The notes: a model not told the origin generated them from the sequence alone. A stretch of 64,000 nucleotides of DNA from Ligula intestinalis (GCA_036362985.1 JAYGXS010000002.1:89972203-90036202), one strand, 5' to 3'; shown: positions 44,300 through 56,160, numbered from the stretch's first letter. Translations and numbers: made by a program.

Positions 44300-45820
44300 G
44301 TAATTCTTTGCCATAATGGCAGCTCGGGTAGTAGGAAACCATGTATAAGCTTTTATCTAGTAACGGGGCTGACAGTATGATAAATAATTACAAAGGTTAT
44401 ACTACTGACTACCTGTTGGCAGATTTTGCATATTACGCAGTTACCCTGCAGTGGATCACAGACTTCGACCCAAATAGTCCCATTTATTTTCGATTGGCAC
44501 CTGCAGCCGCTTGATTATACTGGTCTATGTCAGGTTAAAGACTAACTTATGAAAAAAATTAAAAGGCTAAAATCTCGGGTTTTGTTTAAAGATGATTCAA
44601 AGTTTACTGTTATGGGGAGAACGTGGAATATTTGCTCCTTCTAGAATTTAGCACAAGACCGTCTGTATTAGGTGAGCGGGCGTTCTTACTATCTTGCTCT
44701 GCGGGGGATTTTTATGAGCAATTCTGATGGAGATCACCTCTAAAAAGATGCGTACTTTTTATTATGTTGTTTTATGGTCAAAAAGTGCAGTATATTCACT
44801 GTTATATAAAGAGGGCAAATGACTTTGTTCATTGTGAGGTATCACAGCAATACTGGCTGAACTCAAAAACCTGGTCCTTAGAAAGCGTTTCGAGAAATAA
44901 TTCATTTAAAACCACAAAAATTACGACATCTTTTCCCCCAAACTTTTAATTTCAGAATACGCGACAATTGAATTAACAGGAAATAATTTATCGTAGGTTG
45001 TGTTCAAACTGGCGCGGTAGCTAGGGCAACATATTTTTTCTCTGCTAATTCAGACCGGTGGAATCTTCATGTTTTAAGTGTAACTTGATGTACACCTTTT
45101 TCTCTAGCAACCATCGCCTCTGCCGCACCTTGAGGCCCTAGGCTAGGCAGCTCTGTAACTCTGGGGTCAGGTGCTTGCTCAAAGCCACCTTCTAGTCTAA
45201 ATTTCAAGCTCTTGTTTTGCTTTCACCTTCCATAATATGTAGGAACCCAATTGTCTATCTAGCTGTCGCCAAACACTTAGTTGGCAGCAAAGGTGTGGCT
45301 TAGTCAGTTAAATAGCTAATTTGATTGCTCCTTGAGTCAGTACTTAATCTCCGCTATTGTCAGACGCTCGATTTAAACCAATTAATCATTACGGAACCCT
45401 AGAATGCATGAGTTTAATAAATAATATTCAATCTGACTGAATATTAATGCAACAGACCTTCGAGAATTTCTTTAAACTGTCTTAAGGGATCCCATTAATG
45501 TGTGCCTTAACCGATTTTGACTGCGTTTAACTACAATAAGTTATCAGAGGTATCACGATTCAACAGGGAGAAGGTGCCACTATGACTGACAAAGTCATAA
45601 TTAAATCAGTCCGGAGGATTGCATACTGTCTAGTTGTACGCAGATGATTTAAGATATGAGAATAGCCGAAGTCCTGGTGCAACAACTGACAGGTATACTT
45701 TCTGTCAGAAGATAGAGAGTAGTGCATAAAAGTGCTCAACTGAACTGTCATCTCCAGACCCTTGCGTAAATTGAATGCTACTTTATGGTGAATACCCTTC
45801 CCACAGTTCAATACACGCAC
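44300..45820. other. No recognised feature
   Basis: AT-rich, with no supported gene or repeat. Confidence 0.35.
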
Positions 45821-45824
45821 ATCC

Positions 45825-45930
45825 ATGGACCAGGTCCGGTTCCTCAGCCGAAAAGAGAAGTGATGGGAAGGCCAGACTGGTAGGAAGAGTGTATTCTCTA
45901 CAGAAGGGTTAGAAGGGTTAGATTGACAAT
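45825..45930 (+). repeat. Dispersed repeat B, copy 4, cut off by the LINE
   Basis: CAGGTCCGGTTCCTCAG, then GGGAAGGCCAGACTGGTAGG and TATTCTCTACAGAAGGGTTA match the family start. Similarity ends where LINE coding sequence begins near 45931. Confidence 0.55.
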
Positions 45931-46470
45931 CGCGAAATTGGAATCCCCGGCTTTCAACTGTTCCGGAAAGACAGAGACAACCGAAGAGGCGGAGGCGTAG
46001 CAACCTTCGTGAAGAACGGTTTGTATGTTTCTGAAAAAATGGTGAATCTGTCTTGCCAAGAAGCGGTATGGTTAACTGCAAGAGCAACGGGTTCCCAAAG
46101 CCTTGATATCTTAACTGTCTACCGACCACCAAGGAACAATCCTGCGGCCGATGCCCTATTGCTGGATGAGCTTAAAACCCTCGCTACGCGACCAAATACC
46201 CTTATTGTTGGGGACTTCAACGCTCCTACCATCAACTGGAGCTCCTCCTCAGCTGATTGCCCTGAATCGGCATTCGACCACCAGCTCCTGAATATAACCC
46301 AATCCCTACTTCTCACCCAGCACGTCACATTTCCCACAAGAATTCGTGAAGGCCAGCGGATGAATTGCCTTGACCTTGTGCTCACTAAGTCGCTCGAAAA
46401 TATCGACATTGTGGATTGCTAACCCCCACTAGGCCAAAGTGACCATGTAGTTCTCATGTGGGAATAAGTT
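45931..46470 (+). pseudogene. LINE endonuclease/exonuclease/phosphatase domain, partial
   Basis: The frame reads RRGGGVATFVKNGLYV, then LTVYRPPRNNPAADALLLDE and LIVGDFNAPTINW, the GDFN catalytic block of apurinic-like endonucleases. After a stop at 46420-46422 it continues PPLGQSDHVVL with the SDH catalytic pair. The N-terminal third, with the first metal ligands, is missing. This domain nicks genomic DNA to prime reverse transcription. Confidence 0.85.
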
Positions 46471-46474
46471 TATC

Positions 46475-48590
46475 TTCTTTGCCTGCCCAACCACAAGACC
46501 TCCGTCCTAATATCTGGCGTGGTGTTTTCGAGCAAATGAACCATGATCTCTGTTTCATAGACTGGGCATCCACACTCTCCGACAACGTTGAAGAAGCTTG
46601 AGAACAGTTCAAAGGGATAGTCTATAATCTCATCTCTAGTCACTGCCCTATCACTCGCCGAAAACTTACGAACAGGCCTCCCTGGCTGAATCCATCCTTA
46701 AAAACCAAAGTTAACAAGAAGGGAAAACTGTTTAAAAAGTACCGAATTGATAGGTCACCTGAATCTCTTAATAGGTACAAAATGCGGAGGAACCGGGTCA
46801 AACTTCTCATTGTCAGAGCTCGACAGCAGTTTGAAGAGGATCTGTTAAACCGAGCCATGGTTAACCCCAAAGTCCTGTACAGTTATATAAGGCAGAGCAC
46901 GCGGAATAAGGATCCTATCCCCCTACTGCGAACTGCCGAAGGTGCCGAAATCTCAGAGGACAAGGATAAAGCTGACCATCTCTCTCGGTTCTTCCGGTCC
47001 GTCGAGGTGACTGAACCCGGTTTTCTATCCCACACTTATGAAGACAATTCGATCCCATCTATTGATACAGTCCTCTTTACCGAAGATGTAGTTAAGAATG
47101 AGCTTCGTAAATTGAAAGAATCGACCTCCCCAGGCCCCGATGCAATCCCGGCGAAGCTTTTGAAGGAGCTAGCTTCTGAAATGGCCAAGCCGTTAGCCCT
47201 AATCTTCCAGGCGTCAGTTGTTACGGGCTGCTTACCATCTGATTGGAAGACAGCGATGATCATCCCACTTTTCAAGAGTGGCAGCCGAGCGTCCGCAAAT
47301 AATTACAGGCCGGTGAGCCTTACCTCCATTTGTTGCAAAACCATGGAAAAAATCATTAAGAAGGCGTTGATGCAGTTCCTCGAGCAGAATCACCTCCTTT
47401 CCGATGCCCAACACGGTTTTCGCAGTGGTAGGTCCTGTCTTACCAATCTGCTATTCTCACTTGATAGCTGGACCAAAGCACGTGACGAGGGCAAAACGGT
47501 GCATGCGATCTACATTGACTTCAAAAAGGCGTTCGATACCGTCCCTCATCAACGCCTGATGATTAAGCTGCGCAGCGCGGGCGTTCGCGGGAACGTCCTC
47601 CTATGGATCCAACACTTTTTGACAGGACGGTCACAAAGGCTCCAATTCGGTCGCCAGCAGTCCTTGGGTTTACCTGTGGTGAGTGGCGTCCCACAGGGCT
47701 CAGTTTTAGGTCCCATATTGTTCCTCGTTTTCATCAACGACTGTGTCAGGGATCTAGACTGTGAAGTCACCTTGTTCGCCGATGACATCAAATTATGGAA
47801 AGTTGTCCAAAGTACGGCAGACGAAAACCATTTACAAGCCAACTTGAACAGATTGGAGGACTGGTCAAAGCTTTGGCTTATGCCTTTCAATGTTATTAAA
47901 TGTAACTTTCCTCAAATCGGCAGTTGTAGAGCATCCTGCACGAAAGTCTATTCTTTAAATGGTACTCCGTTGCAACAAGTTGAGAGTCAGAAGGACTTGG
48001 GTGTGTGGATAACTTCTTCACTCAAACCAACGCTGAACTGTACGAAGGCGGCGAAGTCGGCCAGATCTATGTTACAGCTGATTAGACGAACCTTTGTGGG
48101 GTTTGAAAAAGACAGCTTTTCCAAAATCTTTGGAAGCTTCATTCGGCCGCACCTTGAGTTCGCTATACAGGCATGGAGACCTTGGACTGTCAAAGACTGT
48201 ACTGTCTTAGAGAAGGTCCAGAGGTGAGCGACAAAGATGGTCAAAGGTCTAGGAACATTGCCCTATGAAAGCAGACTGTCCATTCTCGACCTATTTCCCC
48301 TTTCCTACCGACAACTCCGAGGGGACCTCATATTAACGTTCCGTATTGTGAATAGCCTGCATTGTTGTTTCGTTCCTGATGATTTCTTTGCCCAGGCTAA
48401 CACGCCAACTTTGCGCGGGCATTCCCTTAAACTACGCCCGGGCAAAGCAAGGATCGACGGAAGAAAAATTTTCTTTACCAACAGAGTAGTTTCAGCGTGG
48501 AACGCTCTTCCAGAAGAGGTTATCCTCTCCACTAGTGTCCATGCACTTAAGAGTAGACTGGACATGTATCAAGTGCAAACGCAATGAACG
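46475..48590 (+). pseudogene. LINE reverse transcriptase, two stops
   Basis: A 481-codon frame (46782-48227) carries the RT domain: KSTSPGPDAIPAKLL-like fingers, NNYRPVSLTSICCK, QHGFRSGRSC, AIYIDFKKAFDTVPH (motif A Asp), SGVPQGSVLGPILFLVFIND and TLFADDIKLW (catalytic FADD). It extends upstream in the same frame to about 46475, with a TGA near 46599-46601. The TGA at 48225-48227 falls where Arg (CGA) is expected, and the frame continues to 48587 with the conserved LPYESRLSILDLFPLSYRQL-type C-terminus. So the RT core is intact, and single substitutions plus a frameshift near 46470 separate it from the endonuclease. Confidence 0.88.
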
Positions 48591-48872
48591 TGAAAACTCC
48601 TTCATCAGATTCCAATAAATAACTTACAAACGAGTCACATTGTTTATCACATCCACTACATCAAATCATACCACTCGCAATTTGTAAGTAGTCATATATA
48701 TTTTGTATTTTGTCATATTTTTGTGAAGACTGTCTTCCCGGAACATGTAACTGTCGTAAATTTTACATTTTTCTTTGTATCAACTTATTTCATATCATCA
48801 TATTACCAGCAGAGAGTTCAAAGGCATTCGCCTATCTTTCCCTCAATAAATTGTTACTGATACTGATACTGA

Positions 48873-48957
48873 TAAAACCCGATAAACGTCGTTTGCGTAG
48901 GAAAACATGCAGGTTGTAGGGATTAATGGGTGGGGCTACATAAGTTACTGTTGCCTT
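48873..48957 (-). mobile_element. MITE-like element, 8-bp-TSD family, one end only
   Basis: Inverted, it begins GGCAACAGTAACTTATGTAG and runs through a CTACGCAAACGACGTTTATC block, then stops at the LINE tail. The other end is not found beyond the LINE. Confidence 0.65.
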
Positions 48958-48959
48958 AA

Positions 48960-51890
48960 ACGTTTTAAAAAATAATAAGATTACTGGTCCCCATAACGAG
49001 GATTACTTCCTTAAAAGGTGGGCGAAACATTCAAAACGGTCATTTGACAGAAGGTGGGGGAAAAAGTTTAAAGTCCAAGTAAATCCAGAAGGCGTATCAG
49101 CTGCACCAAAATTGCCTGCTTTAAAAGAACATCGTAGGCACCTAAAGATACTTTTAACAATACTACGGCATTTTGGTTGCGGTTAAATATTCACTCTGAT
49201 TTCTGAATATAAATTGGCCTTCTATTTTGCGCCTTTGAGTCCTGATAATTCATCCTTTACAGTCCGAAGTAGCCAATTTTTCAGATCTGTCATTGGTTTA
49301 TTTTTCTTCTCCATTAAGAGTTGCTCAGCAGAATGACAGCTCATTAACTGTTCGCCTTTTCCAGTTGGAGGTAAACACATTGTGTAACTGATTTTTCGCC
49401 ACTTTTGTGCAGAGAAAGAGTACCCACAAACACAAGGATAGTGACAGTATATGTTATATCAGTTGGCGAACAAAACAGAAGAATAAAGAACTTTAAGCAT
49501 TAACTCTATAAGAATTTTAATTTGGCTACTGCTCCTTCAAATCTAGTTAGATAATCGAGACATTAAACTGCTAGTCTCTCGCTCTCTTGTGATGAGTAAG
49601 GACCTTACCATGAAATAATTTCTACTTACTTGAACCGTTATAAAACAAAGATATTTGACTTAATTGTGCATCTAATCAAATCCGGACGATATTAGCAGGG
49701 GTCTCTGTGTGTGGGGACTCGAAGCCACTCGATTACTCACGCCGTTTTTCGAGTCCAACTTTCACGTTATTTTACTCATTCCCTAACCTAAAACAGCACC
49801 CGCACGCATGTCAGTTATATATAGTTATATCCTTTAAGTTTTGAAAGCTTTATTCTCTCAATCACGTATTCGGGTTTTTACTTGGCTATTCAAGACGAAC
49901 CAACCTGACTGTATTGAGGCGGGTAGTTAGCTCATGAAGCGGAGTTTATCAGGCGGAATAACTGTGGGCAGTGCGCGTGGTCGACATACCATGTGCCCTG
50001 ACATTGGCCGTCTCAAAGAGTGGACACCAATTTGAATTTTTCTGTGTATTGGAACATGCCAATAGACTATTCGTATGCGCAGTTAAATGAATTCTGGCTA
50101 AGTGATTTTTCTATTTTAGCGGAATCAGCCTAAAAGCGAGAATTATCCAAATTTCCATTTTTCACTAGCAGAACATATGTTCAGAAAATAGTGATGATTG
50201 TCTTAGTAGGCAGCTTGACTGCACAATTATTATAGCATAACATATATATGGCCTAGTTAATGGGAATATCAGTCTCTTCAATTGTAAATTTCTACACAAA
50301 ACAGTAAGAGGAATGTGATTTTTATTCACCTCCAGTGTCTGACGCATCATGTTTAATTTGATCAAATAGCTCAAATATGCAGCATAAAAACAGATTATAT
50401 TTCACAGGTCACGATGCCTTGATTTAATGAATCCGTCACGTTCTAGGTGCTAGAATATACCGTTGACAGCGAAGGCCGGATCTGTCCAATTTTATTAGAA
50501 TGTCTACTCGTTTGACATAAGTAGGCTTTTTTGTGGAAATTGTATTCGCCTGCCCGGTGCTTACAATATCTGCTTTAGAGCTCATGCAATATGCAGCTCG
50601 TGGTAGCGGTGTTGAATATGGAAACACCAACTTCCGCAGAATCTTTGAACACACTGTGGTAGTTCAGGTAATGCAGCGCTTGAGCAGAATTCGGCAAGTC
50701 ATCGGCTTGATTCCGTCCCAGGGCCTAAGATTTCAGCTAGCGGGACTTGTGTTCGTAACGAAATTACAAAACCAAAAATGAGCCAGTTGTCATATATTTA
50801 CTAATAATTTGAACAGATAGCAACTCCTCTGCTACAGTTAATTCCTTCTTTCCTATGAGGATCACTGATATCCGGGTAACAATGACGTGTGCCCGACGTG
50901 GCTTATGTTGGGGATTCTTGAGTAGCATCAGCCTACCGTCCAGGTCACCAACTCTTCAAGTTTCGAGAATGAAATTAAACGGAGGTAATTTAAGATGACC
51001 AAGTGAATGCTCGGGTATTTTGTATTTTGTCGTACTTCATGTACGTATTTATACAATTCGAACCAAACGTTACACATTTTGATCCCTTTCATGTTAATTG
51101 CTACAAATACCAGCTTGAGAAACACCTATCGAAGGCCCGCTCGCAACCTCAAACCAATTGTCTTGAAATTTGAAATATGCGTCAGTGCGATCCTAATGAG
51201 TAAATACTGTGCATTGTCAGTGTCTATCGCTCCGGATCCCGTACCCTTTAATTGAAAAGCAAAATCAGAAAAACTGGAGAGGCCTGTAGACATCAGGACT
51301 CTGTGAGCTCCTTCGCTGCCTTCAGTTAGGTGGCAGTGTCGTTTTTAGGGTAGCTCTTCGAGTGCCAGGCAATTTGCTCGAATAGCCTCAGTCCGTATAA
51401 CGCTGTCGTAGCTTTTGTGGGTTGACTCTTTCGCGAGAGATTATGAGTAATACACTTTAAGAATCGTGTGCGTGAAACTGCATTTAAAAACTCCTGATTT
51501 GCAGCCCAGAATTCGTAACCGCAGACGATGAGTCAGCGGACGAGTTCCATGAGCATGCTCATCGTCTTGTCAATGGAGATGTCGCAATGGTGGGACGAAT
51601 GCCTTAGAAATCTTTCCATACGGGGACGTGCAATAATTTCGTACTCCCTCAGTTTGTTTGGCAACAACTTGACTTCAGATATTTTAAATCTGTCCACTTC
51701 TTCAAGCCGACAGCCATTCATCGCCGAAAGTTCCTCCTCCTGATCAGAGATACAGTTCCAAACATTTTAGTTTCGTCTGCGCTTACAGATGAGGAAACTG
51801 GTGTGCGTAGAGGAGGAAAGAGAGCGAAACTGGGAGGCTGAGTACTTCAGGTCAAGCGATCATTTCTGCAGCAGACGCCTTTTATATAAG
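48960..51890. other. Mostly unrecognised, with protein-like scraps
   Basis: No gene could be supported. Two stretches look coding-like but cannot be assigned: 50436-50654 (minus) and about 51500-51610 (plus, after a TTTGCAG acceptor-like site, reading EFVTADDESADEFHEHAH). They may be old transposon or exon relics. Confidence 0.35.
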
Positions 51891-52245
51891 AAGGTATGCA
51901 TATGTGTTGGTCGAAGATCACACAGCAGATGTCATCACTTTACCAGAAACGTGGCTTTCTAAAGCTGTTGGAGAATATACCTCGGAGATTATTGACGCAT
52001 TATAAGTGACAGAAACGGCCGATAATGAGTGGTAATTTCCTCGGTTAACTGCGATTTAAAAGTAATCTCCGAGCAGCACCCAAAGATGCCTTAAGTGGAG
52101 TCGTTTATTTTGAATCGTCTTCAATAAGTACGCGCGCAGCGTTTGCTTTTGCATACAGTCCCCCAAATCAGCTTGCCGAACGTGATGTCCGTCTCCTGAC
52201 TAGGCATAAGTCCACCAGTTACAGTGGAATAACTGCGTCATATCT
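51890..52245 (+). pseudogene. LINE endonuclease N-terminal relic
   Basis: DVITLPETWLSKAVGEY matches the PETWLS block of LINE endonucleases (the Glu is a catalytic ligand). A decayed stretch with VVISSVNCDLKVIS-like sequence follows, then FAYSPPNQLAERDVR. Several stops interrupt it. This is the portion missing from the LINE at 45.9 kb, but from another copy. Confidence 0.6.
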
Positions 52246-52659
52246 ATAAACTGCAAAAGAGCAGCCAGTAGTAGAAAATATTTTATGACTTACCAAACTG
52301 GCGGCCTAGGTACTAGATAGAGACCCAGAGACTTGTTAAGTCAGTGTGGCTGACCGCACGATCGTAATTTGATCGTCACATTAGGAACTGTTGGTAACAA
52401 GGCTGCAAACTGGTTTTGGCAAAGACAGCCAGGCCTATTCTGTGAAGCCTGAACTCCTTTCACCAGTGTTGCAAGCAGGGTCAGGTCTGGAGGGAGGCAT
52501 GGGTATATGTACTCCCCATACCGCAGATGATATCAGGCTAAATTCCGGAAAGGGAACACCCATTCCCGTGTCCTGACTCTAGCGCGATCAGAACTTCATG
52601 TCCAAAGGATCATCTGCTCCTGTTTCCTAAATTCAATCCTAACCCCAATCATAACTCAA

Positions 52660-52905
52660 AAAGTAACTTAATTTAGTTGACTCACTTGCGAAAAAAAACT
52701 CGCGGCGTCGGTGCAAGTTGAACCCGCACAGCAGGGAAGGCCTTTACGCAACCAAAGTTCTACGGATGTGAGCTACGACGCCACGACTGCGCCGTGAATT
52801 TAACCACACTTGTATGGGTTCGAATCCCACCGACGCCACGAGTTTTTTTCACAATGGGATCAACTAACTTCAGCAAATCGGCCAAACCCCCTAAATAATT
52901 TAAAA
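52660..52905. repeat. tRNA-like short repeat, complete inverted pair
   Basis: Minus half: AACTTAATTTAGTTGACTCA tail, AGTTGAACCCGCACAGC (B box inverted) and GAGCTAC (A box inverted). Plus half: TATGGGTTCGAATCCCACCG (B box), GAGTTTTTTTCACAATGGG and the outer tail GGCCAAACCCCCTAAATAAT. The centre is GCGCCGTGAATTTAACCACA. Confidence 0.7.
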
Positions 52906-53282
52906 TTAACCTCCATTCTAACTCTAACGCACCCTGGTATTCGGTGTAAGGCCACTCGTCATACGGGTGGAGGGTACTTAGAGCCGAGCCCTATCCTAAC
53001 TTCAGAGTTGCCAATGAGATGGCAGTTTGAAGGGTCATCTGTCCCAACCCAAGCATTTCGGTCGTCGGCAATGATCAACGGAGGCATGCATCAATCACGT
53101 TTGACGTCGCAGATTAATATTTGGCTTATCGCGCTGCTTGAGACGTAGATTAAAATGATAGAATTTATATTTGAAAACCTTAATCAGAGGTTTGCAAACT
53201 GGCCTGTCATTAACTGGTTCCCATGCAAATAATTTCTGTTTCGCCTGCTTCGAGAGAACGGTTGTCACATATCTGCTACCGC

Positions 53283-53372
53283 TCCCTGATTATGTCCCTG
53301 ATGACGAATCCGCGACGGATCTCGAAAAATCAGGCAAATAAAAGTATTTTCCCAGCGATCGAGTCGTCTTCT
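53283..53372 (+). repeat. Hammerhead-like motif H, copy 2
   Basis: CTGATGA (53298-53304), a stem II ATCCGCGACGGAT, CGAAA and then AATCAGG, which can pair with CCTGATT just upstream. The core boxes are exact. However, only about six bases lie between CCTGATT and CTGATGA, too few for a third helix, so it may be a decayed or permuted form. The downstream AATAAAAGTATTTTCCCAGC is shared with 59.5 kb (inverted). Confidence 0.45.
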
Positions 53373-53599
53373 TCTCTATCGTCACACTGTTTCTGCCACA
53401 TGGATTGCAGTGACTGTTGTGTGTGTTTGAGAGACAGAGCGAGAGAGGAACAGTTCATCTCTGGATCTTAACGCTCTACGAACTTTGATCTGGGATTAGG
53501 ATCTCAGACTGACAGCGGATATCCCCGCTGCGCTGATGAAGCCAGCACACCTTACTGCTTGGGTTATTTTCGCTTCATACACTGGCACACGAAGTCATG

Positions 53600-54300
53600 T
53601 AGGCATGTTTGGGGCTCTGCAGCCCGACTTCCTCTTAGCGCGTTATGCCGAACACGATGTCACGGGATGGCAATCTCGGTAGCCAGGCCTCTTCCCTTCC
53701 CAATCCCGCAGGGCAGTTCTCGCTATGAGTGCCAGCATACAGTCCCAAAATCTGATCTTTCCTCTACTGCTACGGTACCTCTCACTCCTCTCAACCAATA
53801 CTGACATGTCATACCGATTTTCCATCGAAGTTTGACTCAGCCAATCGGGCTCACTCCTACCAAAATGCACTAGCACACGTTGTCGAAATGGCCTTTCCTC
53901 CGACCATCCAGCACTGTCCAACTTACTCATGCCAGCAACAGGAACGCCAGCTCTTTAAACTTTACCGTTGCTACGTATCCCATTCCCTAAATCTAACTAT
54001 TCTTCCTCTGGTAGAATTCTAGTATCATCCGAACTCCGTCCTCGAAAGGGGGCACCTATAGGGGCTCTGTGGTCTGACTTCCTCCTACTGCATCACGCAG
54101 AACACGAGGCCACGCGATGGCAATCTCGATCGCCCGGCCTCTGTTGTCGCAAGCGCATCAGCGCTCGATCTCACGTGGCCGACGCTCAACCCTTGTCCTC
54201 TTACATCCCTGTGTATGTACACTCCGATGCCAGCCTGCTCCAGTCAGGTCTGACCAAAACCTGTCCAATGAGATGCCCTCATTAGTAGACTCGCCTCGAT
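53600..54300. repeat. Two diverged direct copies (~450 bp apart)
   Basis: GGGGCTCTGCAGCCCGACTT, then GGGATGGCAATCTCGGTAGC near 53610-53690, recur as GGGGCTCTGTGGTCTGACTT, then GCGATGGCAATCTCGATCGC near 54060-54140. Open frames across them have no recognised domain. They adjoin the inverted repeat B copy. Confidence 0.5.
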
Positions 54301-54545
54301 TAGTAGGTTGACCTCAAGCTGCCTGATCATTGGCTGTCAAGGCCTACTCACAAGGACCTCAATGCGGGGACTTTCGTCCGACCGGCACTTTAAACCAAGC
54401 CGCCCTAGCGGATGGATGGCCGGTCTGGCAGTCAAAACTTCTCCTGCCTGTTCTCCATTCCTTCTGTACAGAATATATTGTTCTTACCACTCTGACCTCC
54501 CCATGACTTCTCTTCTCCTAAGGAACCGGCCCTGAAGACCGCAAT
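54300..54545 (-). repeat. Dispersed repeat B, copy 5, inverted
   Basis: Inverted, it begins TTCAGGGCCGGTTCCTTAGG and continues with GAGAAGTCATGGGGAGGTCA and GAACAATATATTCTGTACAG, the family signature. It lies beside the PLE relic that ends near 54550. Confidence 0.6.
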
Positions 54546-54549
54546 GATA

Positions 54550-56160
54550 AGGGTAAATATCCATTTTTTAAGAATAATTGGAACAGATATTTCATTTCCG
54601 CTTGGTAACTTTCCCTGATAGAGCCGTGTACTTCCGCTCGATTAAGGACACTGTAGATAGAAATAAGTCGGTGGGAGACTGGCTGGTTACTCACAAAGTT
54701 TAGGATGACCTCCGAATATGTTTCTTTGCAATAAACTAGTGCACCGAGTGATCGATCAATATTTCGGTGTACAAGGACACCTAGAAATGGGAATTATCCA
54801 TCAATCTCCGTCTCGAATGCGAATTCAATTCCTGGAAATGCAAAGTGATGATTTTTGTGGAGCAGGTTTAAAAAATTTATTTTGAGGAACAAAAAGTCTT
54901 ATCTCCATAGCACAGCCAGAATTTTAGTTCAAGTGTAGGAAAAGCATTGATTCTAACTTCTGCATTACGACTTCGGTCAGAAAGCTGGATGTGGGCTAAC
55001 CTAAAGGAGCCCATCTAAGTTGTTGGTAGCCTCGGTCGGAAAAAGAAAAGTTGGTTTCTGGACAAAGATCTGACAGTTGGAGTAAAGCGCTGACAGGTAC
55101 ATCAGTAAAGTAGGCCTGAAGTAGTCCTTCTGTGTAGTGTTTCGCTAAATCCAGAGGGCTCGAGGTGAAGAATGAGACCACATCGAATGAGACTAGGGGT
55201 TTGTCAGTTGTGACTTTGATTCCTTTTAGTTGGTCTAGAGACTCTTTTGCATCTTCTATGGAGTACTCAAAGTTATGTGTAAGTGGATGCATTTGATTAT
55301 GTAACCACTTATAAATTTTATAGTTTGATGCACCGATCAAGGAAACTGTGGCGGTCCGGAGATCACTCCCCGCGTTAACATGTTTTCTTTGCTGTCAAGC
55401 TGTGCGCGCCGTCGCCTACGCGCTCATGGCCTATTCGCTGCAGCTCCCCGTGTGACTCACACTGCCGGTAGTCGCGACGCGCTGCAGCCCTGCATGCCAC
55501 CCAATCTGCGTGACCCATTTCCTGATTGGCTGCAGGACAGGTCAGGGGTTACCTCCAACCCTGCGGAGAGGCGTAGAACACAGACACAACAGTTGTCTGG
55601 TTTACTTTGAGCAGCTTGTTCCTGCAGAGCCCTTTTTGGCTCCCTTTTACAGTACTCTGTCCTACCTAACTGGTCTTACTGACTTTTGACTTTGGGAACC
55701 TTCTGTAGTCGACTATCACTCCTTTCGACAAAACTATTGGTCGCGGTGGGATATCAGTTTTGGTAATAAACTTTGGCAATGGTGGGTTTATTCTGCTTTT
55801 AGGATTTGGCTAGAACTCCTGAGATTAATTGTTTTTTCTGTTAAGTGTTTCAGTGTTTTTAAATGTAAGGATTGCTTTTGTGGGGTCCGTGGACATAAGT
55901 TTTTGTGCTGAATTGTCTTTTAAGAGTGACATTATCTTCTCTATGTTGTCGGCCATGTTCAGAATGGGGTAGCAATTCATCTGTTGGCTTAGAATGATGA
56001 TGTCTTTTACTTGTTTCGTCGTATGATAATGTTGTGTGCCCACTTCGGTTCCTCGGGGCTTGCATGCTGCTGCTATGAATTGGGAGTTGCTTTTCTTCTG
56101 TAAGATTGGCTGACGTTACGATTGATTCGAAGCTGGCAAGGAAGTCTTGTTAATTGGAAT
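54550..56160 (-). pseudogene. PLE reverse-transcriptase relic interrupted by an LTR
   Basis: On the minus strand, 56065-55735 holds the N-terminal part and ends in DIPPRPIV. After a 384-bp insertion, 55346-54996 continues with an ASNYKIYKWLHNQ block and LVSFDVVSFFTSSPLDLA (RT motif A). A stop near 54995 and frame changes follow, but SFLTEVVMQKLESML and FWLCYGDKTF (a decayed YVDD motif C) can still be read to about 54900, with a trailing stretch to about 54550. No GIY-YIG domain is visible. The motif order and spelling are those of PLE reverse transcriptases; the copy is dead. Confidence 0.8.
55347..55730 (+). mobile_element. Solo LTR inserted in the PLE relic
   Basis: Starts TGTGGCGGTC and ends TTTCGACA, flanked by AAAC on both sides (55343-55346 and 55731-55734). 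Removing it with one AAAC copy joins the interrupted PLE frame without any shift, which fixes the boundaries independently of similarity. TG...CA ends and the 4-bp duplication fit an LTR; sequence similarity to the LTRs at 7.9 and 21.4 kb is limited to the ends. The open frame 55380-55610 lies inside and is not a gene. Confidence 0.75.

Larger units (their letters stand above)
45931..48872 (+). mobile_element. CR1/Jockey-like LINE, 5'-truncated, nearly complete
   Basis: Coding relics run from the middle of an endonuclease (45931) through reverse transcriptase to a stop at 48587. About 285 bases of 3' UTR follow, with AATAAA at 48844 and a tail of TGATAC units (48854-48872). Such short tandem tails instead of poly(A) are typical of CR1-related LINEs. 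The start is a 5' truncation into repeat B, as usual for target-primed insertion. The 3' end abuts a MITE fragment. Confidence 0.85.

Noticed and set aside
45560..46132. 190-codon minus-strand open frame
   Set aside because: Its upper part is antisense to LINE endonuclease coding sequence and repeat B, and it shows no recognised domain.
50436..50654. Protein-like minus-strand open frame
   Set aside because: Composition looks plausible but I could not connect it to a family, splice sites or a second copy.
55380..55610. 76-codon Arg/Pro-rich open frame
   Set aside because: It lies wholly inside the 384-bp LTR-like insertion in the PLE relic.
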